Shown here piece by piece: positions 1 through 7,533 of a DNA stretch of 45,087 nucleotides; position 1 is the first letter of the stretch; each line of letters begins with the position of its first letter. The stretch is from an uncultured Bacteroidota bacterium (lineage in GTDB: Bacteria > Bacteroidota > Bacteroidia > Bacteroidales > GCA-2748055): contig CAKZNC010000042.1 in assembly GCA_937129385.1 (NCBI GenBank), positions 1 to 45,087 of the forward strand. Reading direction: 5' to 3'. A program made the position numbers and the translations under genes. The notes below the pieces were generated by a model. It searched no databases and was not told the origin of the DNA. It saw only the letters and a list, made by a program, of their open reading frames with translations.

Positions 1-22
1 CTCCACGATCAAGCAGATCACA

Positions 23-50
23 AGCACTTCCGAAAGGGAGTGCTTTCTTT
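23..50 (+). terminator. Intrinsic terminator of an upstream transcript
   Basis: A 9-base-pair stem (AGCACTTCC paired with GGGAGTGCT, one G-T pair) closes a GAAA tetraloop and is followed at once by TTCTTT. It would end a gene lying left of the window. Which gene cannot be seen. Confidence 0.7.
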
Positions 51-381
51 ATGGAGTGAGGTAGCGTTGAAAGCGAGCTTTCATAAGCGGCCAAACGACA
101 TAAAAAGCAGTTCGCCGAAGGCGAAGTGCAAGTGATCTATTTGCAGGACTGGCGCTCATCGGATCACGAGCGCAGCGAGCACCCCTATATGCTCCGCTCT
201 AATAATCAAAGGGTGGTTAACAGAGGTATTTGCAGCCCTTTTATTATTTGCATACTCCATTGTTCCGTTGCAGACACTTGTAAAAGAACAAATTATACTA
301 TCCTTTTAAAAAATAACTAGTATTTTAGTTAAAAACTAAATCGATAGTTAATTTCTAAGAATTTCACTCAACATATTAAAC
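51..381. other. Palindrome-rich intergenic stretch, no credible gene
   Basis: No convincing coding sequence is seen here. Small perfect stems occur at 69-82 (GAAAGC/GCTTTC) and 111-125 (TTCGCC, loop GAA, GGCGAA), the latter extended by GCA/TGC across one mismatch to 107-129. A further loose pair, CGCTC/GAGCG, lies near 150-175. The 64-codon open frame at 126-320 overlaps these palindromes, has no protein-like composition and is rejected. From about 225 the sequence turns AT-rich, as expected for the leader of the following glycosidase gene, but I found no exact TAnnTTTG box in it. Confidence 0.5.
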
Positions 382-2709
382 ATGAAATACTTAAACGTAT
401 TTTTCACTGCATTCTTTCTGCTAATTTACCAGGTCCAGGGAATGGCCCAGCAAATAGATTACAGCTATCGGGATGCTAATCTAGCTGTTGACCAAAGGAT
501 TGATATTTTAATTTCTCAGATGACACTGGAAGAAAAAGTGGGGCAGCTCAGGCAATGCAACCTGTCTGCAGAAATACAGGAAGGGGATTTTAAGCAAGGA
601 GCCTTTCAGCGCATCTTTGGCGACCGCGGAGCAGGTACCCTGGAAAGTCCGTTTATCTATACCAACGATATTGCCAGGCTCTATAACCAGGCACAAAGAT
701 ACCTGGTGGAAGAAACCCGCCTCGGCATACCCGGGTTGCTGATTGCTGAATGTTTACACGGGCACCTGGCTGTGGGATCGACCATATTTCCGCAGGCCAT
801 TGGCCTGGGTTCCACTTGGAATCCGTCCCTTGTGGAGCAGATGTCTTCGGCAATCGCTCTGGAGGCCAGTTCTGTTGGAGTAAAGCAGGCTTTAGCCCCG
901 GTACTTGACCTGGCTAAGGATCAACGCTTTGGCCGTGTGGAAGAGTCCTATGGGGAGGATCCCTTTTTGGTTTCAAAAATGGGAGTAGCTTATATCAAGG
1001 GTATGCAATCCGGTAATCCTCGAAAGGAGGATCGAGTTGCTTGTATGGCAAAACACTTTGCTGCCTACCCGGTCCCTACTGGGGGAATAAACCTGGGGCC
1101 TTCATTAATTGGGGAGCGGGAGCTCAGAACTAACCACCTCCCACCATTTAAGGCGGCTGTGGAAGAGGCCAGGGTCTCTGCGATTATGCCATCCTACAAT
1201 GAACTTGATGGCATACCTGCGCATATCAATACCTTTCTCTTAATGGATGTTCTCAGGGAAGAATGGGGTTTTGAAGGCTTTGTATTCTCAGATTATGAAG
1301 GGATTTCCATGCTGGACTATTTCCAGAAAGTGGCCAGTTCCAGAAAGGATGCTGCTTTGCAAAGCTTTCTTTCAGGAGTGGATCTGGAAGCTCCCTCAGA
1401 TGATTGTTACCAGCATTTGAGCACTCTTGTGCTGGAAGGAAAACTGGATGAAGCACTTATTAACCGTTCGGTACGGAGAATTCTCAGGTCAAAATTCGAA
1501 CTGGGACTATTTGATAATCCATACGTCGATGAAAAGCGTGTGGCCTCGGTCATCAACAAGAAGGAACACATAGACCTGGCCCAGGAAATTGCCGAAGAAT
1601 CGATTGTCCTGCTGAAAAACAAGGAACACATACTGCCTCTGGATGAAACGAAAGAATTAAAACTGGCCATTATTGGTCCTAATGCAGACAGAGTTCAATT
1701 TGGTGATTACAGCTACAGTAAAAGAAAGGAAGACGGAGTCACGGTATTAGAAGGGATATCCAAATTAATAAAAAAGGATAAGCTGGCTTATGCTGAAGGT
1801 TGCGACCTGACCAGCCTGGATAAATCAGGCTTCCCGGAGGCGGTGAAGCTTGTGGAGAATTCAGATATCGCTCTGGTTGTCGTTGGAGGGACTTCAGCCA
1901 TTCTTTCAGGTATTGGATGGGGTGGAGGAACCAGCGAGGTCAATACTTGCGGTGAAGGATTTGATCGTGCCTCACTGGGCCTGCCGGGTGTTCAACTGGA
2001 TCTGATCAAAGAATTGAAAACAACCGGCAAACCCATCGTTGTGGTGATGTTAAATGGAAGAGGCTACAGTATCCCCTGGCTGAAGGAACATGTGGACGGA
2101 ATTATTGAGGCCTGGTACCCTGGAGAAAAAGGTGGAGATGCTATTGCAAACATCCTATTCGGACGGATTAATCCATCTGGAAAGTTAACGGTAAGCTTTC
2201 CAGGAAGTGCCGGACATTCCCCTTCTAATTATAACCGCAAACCTTCCGGGCATGGCTTCTATCATAAGCCGGGCAGCAAGGAAAAGCCAGGAAGGGACTA
2301 TGTTTTTTCATCTCCCGGAGCCCTGTTCCCTTTCGGTTTTGGAATGAGTTATACGGAATTTACCTTTAGTAATCTGAAACTATGCAACAAGGAGTTTTCA
2401 AGCACTGATACCCTGCGAATTGAAGTGGATGTGGAAAATATCGGTGCCGTAAAAGGAAAAGAGGTTATCCAGGTATATTTTAACGACCTGATCAGTAGCG
2501 TAACCACACCTGTCAAGGAACTCAAAGGATTCCGGAAAATTGCATTGGACAGCGGCGAAAAGAAAACGGTAGCTATTGAGATACCTGTAAAGACGCTTTC
2601 ACTGATAAATGCCGATATGCAAGAGCTCGTGGAATCCGGGGAATTTGAGCTAATGGTGGGAAATAGTTCTGAGCATATTATACTTCGTGAAAAGATCCTT
2701 GTAAACTAA
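382..2709 (+). CDS. Glycoside hydrolase family 3 beta-glucosidase/xylosidase
   Basis: Exo-acting glycosidase that should release beta-linked glucose or xylose from oligosaccharides in the periplasm; the exact sugar cannot be read from sequence. 775 residues, usual for three-domain GH3 enzymes. Residues 1-22 form a signal peptide with likely cleavage after GMA. The (beta/alpha)8 domain spans about 40-375 and carries the conserved KH at 224-225 and the nucleophile Asp304 in FVFSDYEG. The alpha/beta sandwich domain spans about 405-610, with the probable acid/base Glu525 in GEGFDRASL. A fibronectin III-like domain ends the protein at about 675-770. The gene stands alone: the next gene is convergent, 170 bases away. 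Base composition looks more AT-rich than that of the GH92 gene further right. GH3 assignment is firm; specificity is open. Confidence 0.93.
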   Translation: MKYLNVFFTAFFLLIYQVQGMAQQIDYSYRDANLAVDQRIDILISQMTLEEKVGQLRQCNLSAEIQEGDFKQGAFQRIFGDRGAGTLESPFIYTNDIARLYNQAQRYLVEETRLGIPGLLIAECLHGHLAVGSTIFPQAIGLGSTWNPSLVEQMSSAIALEASSVGVKQALAPVLDLAKDQRFGRVEESYGEDPFLVSKMGVAYIKGMQSGNPRKEDRVACMAKHFAAYPVPTGGINLGPSLIGERELRTNHLPPFKAAVEEARVSAIMPSYNELDGIPAHINTFLLMDVLREEWGFEGFVFSDYEGISMLDYFQKVASSRKDAALQSFLSGVDLEAPSDDCYQHLSTLVLEGKLDEALINRSVRRILRSKFELGLFDNPYVDEKRVASVINKKEHIDLAQEIAEESIVLLKNKEHILPLDETKELKLAIIGPNADRVQFGDYSYSKRKEDGVTVLEGISKLIKKDKLAYAEGCDLTSLDKSGFPEAVKLVENSDIALVVVGGTSAILSGIGWGGGTSEVNTCGEGFDRASLGLPGVQLDLIKELKTTGKPIVVVMLNGRGYSIPWLKEHVDGIIEAWYPGEKGGDAIANILFGRINPSGKLTVSFPGSAGHSPSNYNRKPSGHGFYHKPGSKEKPGRDYVFSSPGALFPFGFGMSYTEFTFSNLKLCNKEFSSTDTLRIEVDVENIGAVKGKEVIQVYFNDLISSVTTPVKELKGFRKIALDSGEKKTVAIEIPVKTLSLINADMQELVESGEFELMVGNSSEHIILREKILVN

Positions 2710-2879
2710 GTTCCTGAGAAAATACTATTAGAATCAGTACCATCTTTCTCCGTTTTTTAGGATTTGATATAGGCGTTAAAGAAAGAAATATTGAACAGAG
2801 ATTAAACTATGATCTACATCTAATATTTGCCAGTTGTTTACCAGAATGGTATCCTCAAAGAGTAATTTATATTTCTGCG

Positions 2880-3863
2880 CTAATTATTTATTTCAGGAAT
2901 CTTGTCCTTCCAGATCTCCAGATCATCCCACCATATTTCCAGGGCTGCATTATTTTCCCTCATATAATCAACCAGATTTTTAGAGGTATAAAGTTTAATC
3001 GGGTTCCACAGCGTAATCCCGTCAGGATGGGGGTCTCTCGTATTGCAAGTAAAATTCCTGATATCACAGATCACCTTCTTCTCTCCTCCTTCTTTCTGCA
3101 TGAGCATGAAAAACCTGCCTGTTTCCCCGTCCCCCTCTTTCACATAATACTCGATAGTAAACCATTCTCCAACAGGAACCTCAATCTCCTTATTCATTTG
3201 GTGCCAAACTTGATGATACCCGCGTTTTTTGCCGGCATTTCCATATTCATAGTCTTCCGCCCCCATTACAAAATGCAAAGATCCATACCCTTTTGTCGCT
3301 TTTCCTATTCCAATTGTAATTCTAAAAGGATAGGGATCGTCCACCCATTGAATGTTGTTCCATACTTCAAAGATTGTAAGCCAGCCAAATTTATCGGGAT
3401 AGTTTTTAAGCAAGTTCATCTCTTCCGGCAAAAAAACTTGTACAGATTGGTATAATTCATAGATTCCTGGCATATCCTGACCTCTCCTTTCAAAAAGGTT
3501 GGCCTGGATACGTGTCTTTTTTCCTCTGACATTTGGATACTGTGTCCAGAATTGGAGCACCCGGTTTGATTCGTTGCCGGGGTCATCAATAATTTTTGCA
3601 AAACGCATTGTGCTGTCACCTCCCTGGTACTGAAGTTCAATATCCCCCAGCAATGGATTTTCGTCGATATCAGCAATCCAGTCATTCGGTTCACTTACAG
3701 AAAGGTCTTTCCCTAATATTTCTAAATCACCATCAGCATGTCCATGGCTGATTGGCGCAAGTCTTGTACCCTTCTCAAAACCCGAATTAAACAGCAACTG
3801 CTGTGAAAAAATGATATTGGAAATCACAAGAAGAGAAACTGCTACGAAGAATCTGTTTAACAT
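2880..3863 (-). CDS. Secreted jelly-roll protein, polysaccharide-lyase-like
   Basis: 327-residue exported protein whose function I do not recognise with certainty. Residues 1-21 form a signal peptide (cleavage near FSQ). The rest is rich in Trp, Tyr and alternating hydrophobic strands (LYQSVQVFLP, FGWLTIFEVWNN, FRITIGIGKA, EWFTIEYYVKEGD, ALEIWWDDLEIW). The pattern fits a concanavalin-like/LamG beta-sandwich, as in heparin-lyase-I-type polysaccharide lyases and related binding proteins. The motif W-x-T-I-E-Y-Y followed by a charged turn and a final WWDDLEIW strand is typical of that fold. It is convergent with the GH3 gene and may act on the same glycan outside the cell. It could equally be a non-catalytic carbohydrate-binding protein, since I cannot point to catalytic residues. 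Confidence 0.55.
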   Translation of the reverse strand: MLNRFFVAVSLLVISNIIFSQQLLFNSGFEKGTRLAPISHGHADGDLEILGKDLSVSEPNDWIADIDENPLLGDIELQYQGGDSTMRFAKIIDDPGNESNRVLQFWTQYPNVRGKKTRIQANLFERRGQDMPGIYELYQSVQVFLPEEMNLLKNYPDKFGWLTIFEVWNNIQWVDDPYPFRITIGIGKATKGYGSLHFVMGAEDYEYGNAGKKRGYHQVWHQMNKEIEVPVGEWFTIEYYVKEGDGETGRFFMLMQKEGGEKKVICDIRNFTCNTRDPHPDGITLWNPIKLYTSKNLVDYMRENNAALEIWWDDLEIWKDKIPEINN

Positions 3864-4116
3864 AATTTTTACCTGTTTTTCGAATAGACCCGATATATTG
3901 ATATTTTCTTTTTAAACACTAATTAAGTATAAAGAATTGAGAAGGGATTTAATTTCCAGAGATAATCCGCGAAATAGGCATTGAACAATTGATTGTGTTT
4001 GCCCAATACATTCCTCATCCAATTTGAATTTTGCCAGGAAACTTTTATTTCAAATGCCAGGCGAGAGCTGTATCACAGGTTCTCCCGGAATCCCGAGACG
4101 CAATATTGAATTATCA

Positions 4117-4124
4117 TATATTTG
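4117..4124 (+). promoter_or_regulatory. Bacteroidota -7 promoter element
   Basis: TATATTTG matches TAnnTTTG exactly. The expected transcription start, about 7 bases on, lies some 20 bases ahead of ATG 4154 and downstream of the longer possible start at 4031, so it supports the shorter protein. No clear -33 TTTG is seen. Confidence 0.5.
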
Positions 4125-4153
4125 TATTGACAATAACCACAATACCCCGACCA

Positions 4154-4831
4154 ATGATCAAAATGGAAATAGGATTTAATATCCTCTACCTGCTGACAAT
4201 TTATCTTATTGTTTTCCTGATGTTCAGGAAGTACAGAAGCCAGAAATTTATAAATACGCCCGGTAGCAGATCTTTCCTTGCTGCATTTCTCCTGCTGGCC
4301 ATCGGAGATACGGGCCATGTGGGGTTCCGCCTCGTTGCATTTGCCCGCGGAGGATTGGAAACAAATGAATCACTCGTGGGACTGGGCGCACTGGCAACTG
4401 CAATAACGGTCACCATCTTCTATATGCTCATGGCTGAAGTGTGGTCAAAACAGGCTGGAAAGCCTCGCAAATTGATCTACTGGACGATCATCGGCCTGGG
4501 GCTGGTCCGACTTGGATTCATGACACTGGAAGGCAACCAGTGGAACCAGGTTGTTCCTCCGCATACTTTCTCTCTGTACAGGAATGCCTTTTTAACTGCC
4601 ATGGGTCTGCTTGTCATCCTGGCTTTCATGAGGTCCGGGAAAAAGTCGGGAAACAGGTTCCTGACACGCAGCGGAATCGCCATCATCTGCTCTTTTGTTT
4701 TCTATATCCCGGTGATCCTGTTTGTACAAAAAGTTCCCATGATCGGGATGCTGATGATCCCAAAAACGATTGTATACGTATGGCTGGCATTGATCGGGGT
4801 TCAGCGATTGTTTGTCTCGCGGGAGCTTTAA
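4154..4831 (+). CDS. Seven-helix integral membrane protein, unknown function
   Basis: 225 residues with seven predicted membrane helices at about 7-24, 40-60, 74-95, 107-123, 143-160, 171-191 and 197-217, joined by short loops. I do not recognise the family. Polar residues inside or next to helices include the segment GDTGHVGFR (helix 2 end) and a Lys at the start of helix 7 (IPKTIVYVW). The frame opens at 4031, but the start at 4154 (MIKMEIGF) puts the first helix at the N-terminus and lies just behind a -7 promoter element at 4117-4124, so it is preferred; ATG 4163 is also possible. The gene is alone, between divergent and convergent neighbours. No enzyme motif is visible. Confidence 0.72.
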   Translation: MIKMEIGFNILYLLTIYLIVFLMFRKYRSQKFINTPGSRSFLAAFLLLAIGDTGHVGFRLVAFARGGLETNESLVGLGALATAITVTIFYMLMAEVWSKQAGKPRKLIYWTIIGLGLVRLGFMTLEGNQWNQVVPPHTFSLYRNAFLTAMGLLVILAFMRSGKKSGNRFLTRSGIAIICSFVFYIPVILFVQKVPMIGMLMIPKTIVYVWLALIGVQRLFVSREL

Positions 4832-4986
4832 TGACCAGGACCACACATTTTTCAGGATCAGAAACTACAGTTCTGCAGGTTCCCAATCGGGTCACTTTTC
4901 CTGGTTGGCATGGTGATCGCAACTATTATCATAGGTGTTGCTGTTGCAATTGAATATTGAGAAGTAAAACCCAACTATACACGTTA

Positions 4987-7260
4987 TTACTGCGACGTAG
5001 AATATGGCAGATCCTCTTCCCCGGTTCCCCGCTCCATATTGGGCCGCGGACTCATCCTTAGTTCCAGCTCCCCGCCCTCCATGATCGCCGTATGTTCCAG
5101 ATAGTTCTTTGTGTAGCGCTTCCCGTTCAGCTTTGCATCCCGGATGTAGACGTTCTCTGAACTATTGAAAGGCGCCCCGATCACAAAAGTATTCCCGTTT
5201 TCGAGCTTCAGGGTTACTTTTTTAAAGATCGGTGATCCCAGTGCATACTCTCCCGTTCCCGGGGCGACAGGGTACATCCCCATCGCTGAAAAGACATACC
5301 AGGCCGATGTCTGCCCATTGTCCTCATCCCCACACAGTCCGTCCGGCAGCGGGGTATACAACCGGTCCATGATCTCCCGTACATGCGCCTGGGTTTTCCA
5401 CGGAACACCGGCATAATTATACAGGTAAGGCATGTGCTGAATGGGCTGGTTGCCGTGGGCATACTGACCCATCCCCGCAATGAGCATCTCCGTGATCTCA
5501 TGGATCCTGAAGCCGTAATAGGAAAAATCATAGGTGGGCGCTGCCACAAAAACGGAATCCAGCTTTTGCACAAACGGCTCCTTCCCTCCCATCAGGTCCA
5601 TCAGACCCGCCGGATCATGAAACACGCACCAGGTCCAGTGCCACGAGCACCCTTCCGTGAACGCATCCCCCCATTTGTCGGCCCGGAAAGGCGACTGGAA
5701 CGTTCCGTCCTCGTTCTTCCCGCGCATGAAATTAACCGTCGTATCAAATACATTGACATAATACATCGAGCGCTCCCTGAACATGTCGATCTCCTCCTGC
5801 GGTCGGCCCAGCTTCTCAGCCAGCTTCCAGATGTTGTAATCGGCAAAGGCATATTCAAGTGTACGCGCGGTATTCTCCTTCACACCCACATCATAGGGAA
5901 TGTATCCCAACTCGTTGTAATAATCAACACCAAACCTTCCCACGGAACTCACCGGTCCCTGGTACTTCGAATTTTTCAAAATGGCCTCATACAAGATCTC
6001 AATTTCCGGATTCGGGATCCCCTTCAGGTAGGCATCAGCAATATTGATGGCCGAGTTGGAGCCGATCATGCAGTCTCGGTGCCCCGGACTCGCCCATTCC
6101 GGCAACCAGCCGCTCTCCCGGTACGTATTGGCCAGCCCCCGCATGATCCTTGTGTTCAGATCGGGATACATCAATGTAAAAAACGGGAACACCGCCCTGA
6201 AAGTATCCCAGAACCCGTTGTCGGTGAACATGTAGCCATCTTCGATCTTCCCGTTATACGGACTGTAATGCACGATCTTTCCCTGCCTGTCGAACTCGAA
6301 AAATTTCCTGGGGAAGAGCAGGGTCCTGTATAGAGCAGTATAAAAGGTGGTGAACTGGGCATCGCTGCCACCCTCCACGGCAATACGCCCGAGCTCCCTG
6401 TTCCAGGCTGCTTTCCCCGCTTCCCTGATCTCGTCAAACCCCCTGGAACCGATCTCCCGCTCCAGGTTCAGTGCCGCCTGCTCATGACTGATAAAGGAGG
6501 AGGCGACTTCCAGGTTCACCTTGTTGTCATCACCGGTCTTGAAGCGAATAATCGCACCGGATCTCCCGCTCTCCACTTCTGTCACGCCCGACTTTTCCTT
6601 TCCATTGGCATACAAACTATGTACCTCGAATTCCGTGTCTGCCTCGATCACAAAATAGTTCCTGAAATTCTCAGGCACACCCCCGGAATTCTGCCTGGTG
6701 TACCCCACGATGCGCTTCTCCCCGGGAAGGACATGCAGGTAGGAATTCTCAAACCCGTCGATCACCAGGTACGCCTCCCGCGCAGCGGGATATGTAATCC
6801 TGAACCTTGCAGCCCGCTCAGTAGGTGTGATCTCCACCCAGGTATCATGGTCGGCCAGGTACACCTCGTAATAATTGGGCCGTACGGTTTCAGTCTTGTG
6901 GGAAAACCAGGAGGCCCGCCCTTCATTGTCAAACTGCGGCTCACCGGTCACCGGGAAGAGGGCAAATGCCCCGTAATCCCTGATCCACGGCGAAGGCTGG
7001 TGGGTCTGCCTGAAACCATTCAACTGATCGGCATCGTACTGGTAGATCCACCCGTTCTTATTGTCTTCGTTCGTCTGCGGCGTCCAGAAATTCATGCCCC
7101 ACGGTAGCGCAATCGCCGGATAGGTATTGCCGTTGGACAGGTCATAACGCGAATCGGTACCCACCAGGGGATTTACATATGCTGAATAATCCGCCTGTCC
7201 CTGCAGAAGTAGTGATTGGTACCCAAAGACCAAAATAATGACGAGGATCAACTTTTTCAT
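4987..7260 (-). CDS. Glycoside hydrolase family 92 alpha-mannosidase
   Basis: Calcium-dependent inverting exo-alpha-mannosidase family, usually acting on alpha-1,2-, 1,3- or other mannosides of N-glycans or mannans; linkage cannot be told here. 757 residues from ATG 7260. The reading frame also offers a TTG at 7266, but the ATG directly precedes the signal peptide (MKKLILVIILVFGYQ) and is chosen. The N-terminal beta-sandwich starts with the family hallmark YVNPLVGTDS and GNTYPAIALPWGMNFWTPQT. The alpha/alpha barrel carries EGCSWHWTWCVFHD and, near residues 644-650, GDEDNGQ followed by SAWYVFSAMGMYPVAPGTG, the region holding the catalytic base aspartates. A -7 promoter box sits at 7290-7297. 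The enzyme should act in the periplasm or at the surface. The gene is strongly biased to G/C at third codon positions, unlike the GH3 gene. Confidence 0.95.
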   Translation of the reverse strand: MKKLILVIILVFGYQSLLLQGQADYSAYVNPLVGTDSRYDLSNGNTYPAIALPWGMNFWTPQTNEDNKNGWIYQYDADQLNGFRQTHQPSPWIRDYGAFALFPVTGEPQFDNEGRASWFSHKTETVRPNYYEVYLADHDTWVEITPTERAARFRITYPAAREAYLVIDGFENSYLHVLPGEKRIVGYTRQNSGGVPENFRNYFVIEADTEFEVHSLYANGKEKSGVTEVESGRSGAIIRFKTGDDNKVNLEVASSFISHEQAALNLEREIGSRGFDEIREAGKAAWNRELGRIAVEGGSDAQFTTFYTALYRTLLFPRKFFEFDRQGKIVHYSPYNGKIEDGYMFTDNGFWDTFRAVFPFFTLMYPDLNTRIMRGLANTYRESGWLPEWASPGHRDCMIGSNSAINIADAYLKGIPNPEIEILYEAILKNSKYQGPVSSVGRFGVDYYNELGYIPYDVGVKENTARTLEYAFADYNIWKLAEKLGRPQEEIDMFRERSMYYVNVFDTTVNFMRGKNEDGTFQSPFRADKWGDAFTEGCSWHWTWCVFHDPAGLMDLMGGKEPFVQKLDSVFVAAPTYDFSYYGFRIHEITEMLIAGMGQYAHGNQPIQHMPYLYNYAGVPWKTQAHVREIMDRLYTPLPDGLCGDEDNGQTSAWYVFSAMGMYPVAPGTGEYALGSPIFKKVTLKLENGNTFVIGAPFNSSENVYIRDAKLNGKRYTKNYLEHTAIMEGGELELRMSPRPNMERGTGEEDLPYSTSQ

Positions 7261-7289
7261 AATCAAATATTGGAGATGGTTCTGAAGAA

Positions 7290-7297
7290 CAAAAATA
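7290..7297 (-). promoter_or_regulatory. Bacteroidota -7 promoter element of the GH92 gene
   Basis: Read on the minus strand this is TATTTTTG, an exact TAnnTTTG. The expected start of transcription near 7283 leaves a leader of about 22 bases before ATG 7260. No convincing -33 element was found. Confidence 0.5.
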
Positions 7298-7533
7298 GGA
7301 TTTCCGGCGTGATTTCACAGGAATTCCGGGAATAGCCTCCATATTTTACCATCGACCGATCCTCTTTCCCCACAAAAATGCCTGATCTGCATACATTTTC
7401 CAAAGCAGAGAAGAGCTGCTCCTACCGCAACTGGAAGACAACCCTTCTCAAATACTTCATTTTAGCCTGCTGCATTCAGCATGTACCTCAACGCAATTGT
7501 CAATGTTCATATTTCCAGCTGCAGACCGTCAAT

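Noticed and set aside
126-320. 64-codon open frame before the GH3 gene
   Set aside because: Overlaps palindromic intergenic DNA, has no protein-like composition and no promoter or family signature.
4154-4831. Possible microbial rhodopsin (seven helices, Lys in helix 7)
   Set aside because: The Lys lies at the start of the helix, not in its middle, and the retinal-pocket Asp and Trp pattern of helix 3 and 7 is missing.
5383-6333. 316-codon open frame on the plus strand inside the GH92 gene
   Set aside because: Shadow of the GC-rich GH92 gene; His/Arg/Pro-rich with no domain pattern.
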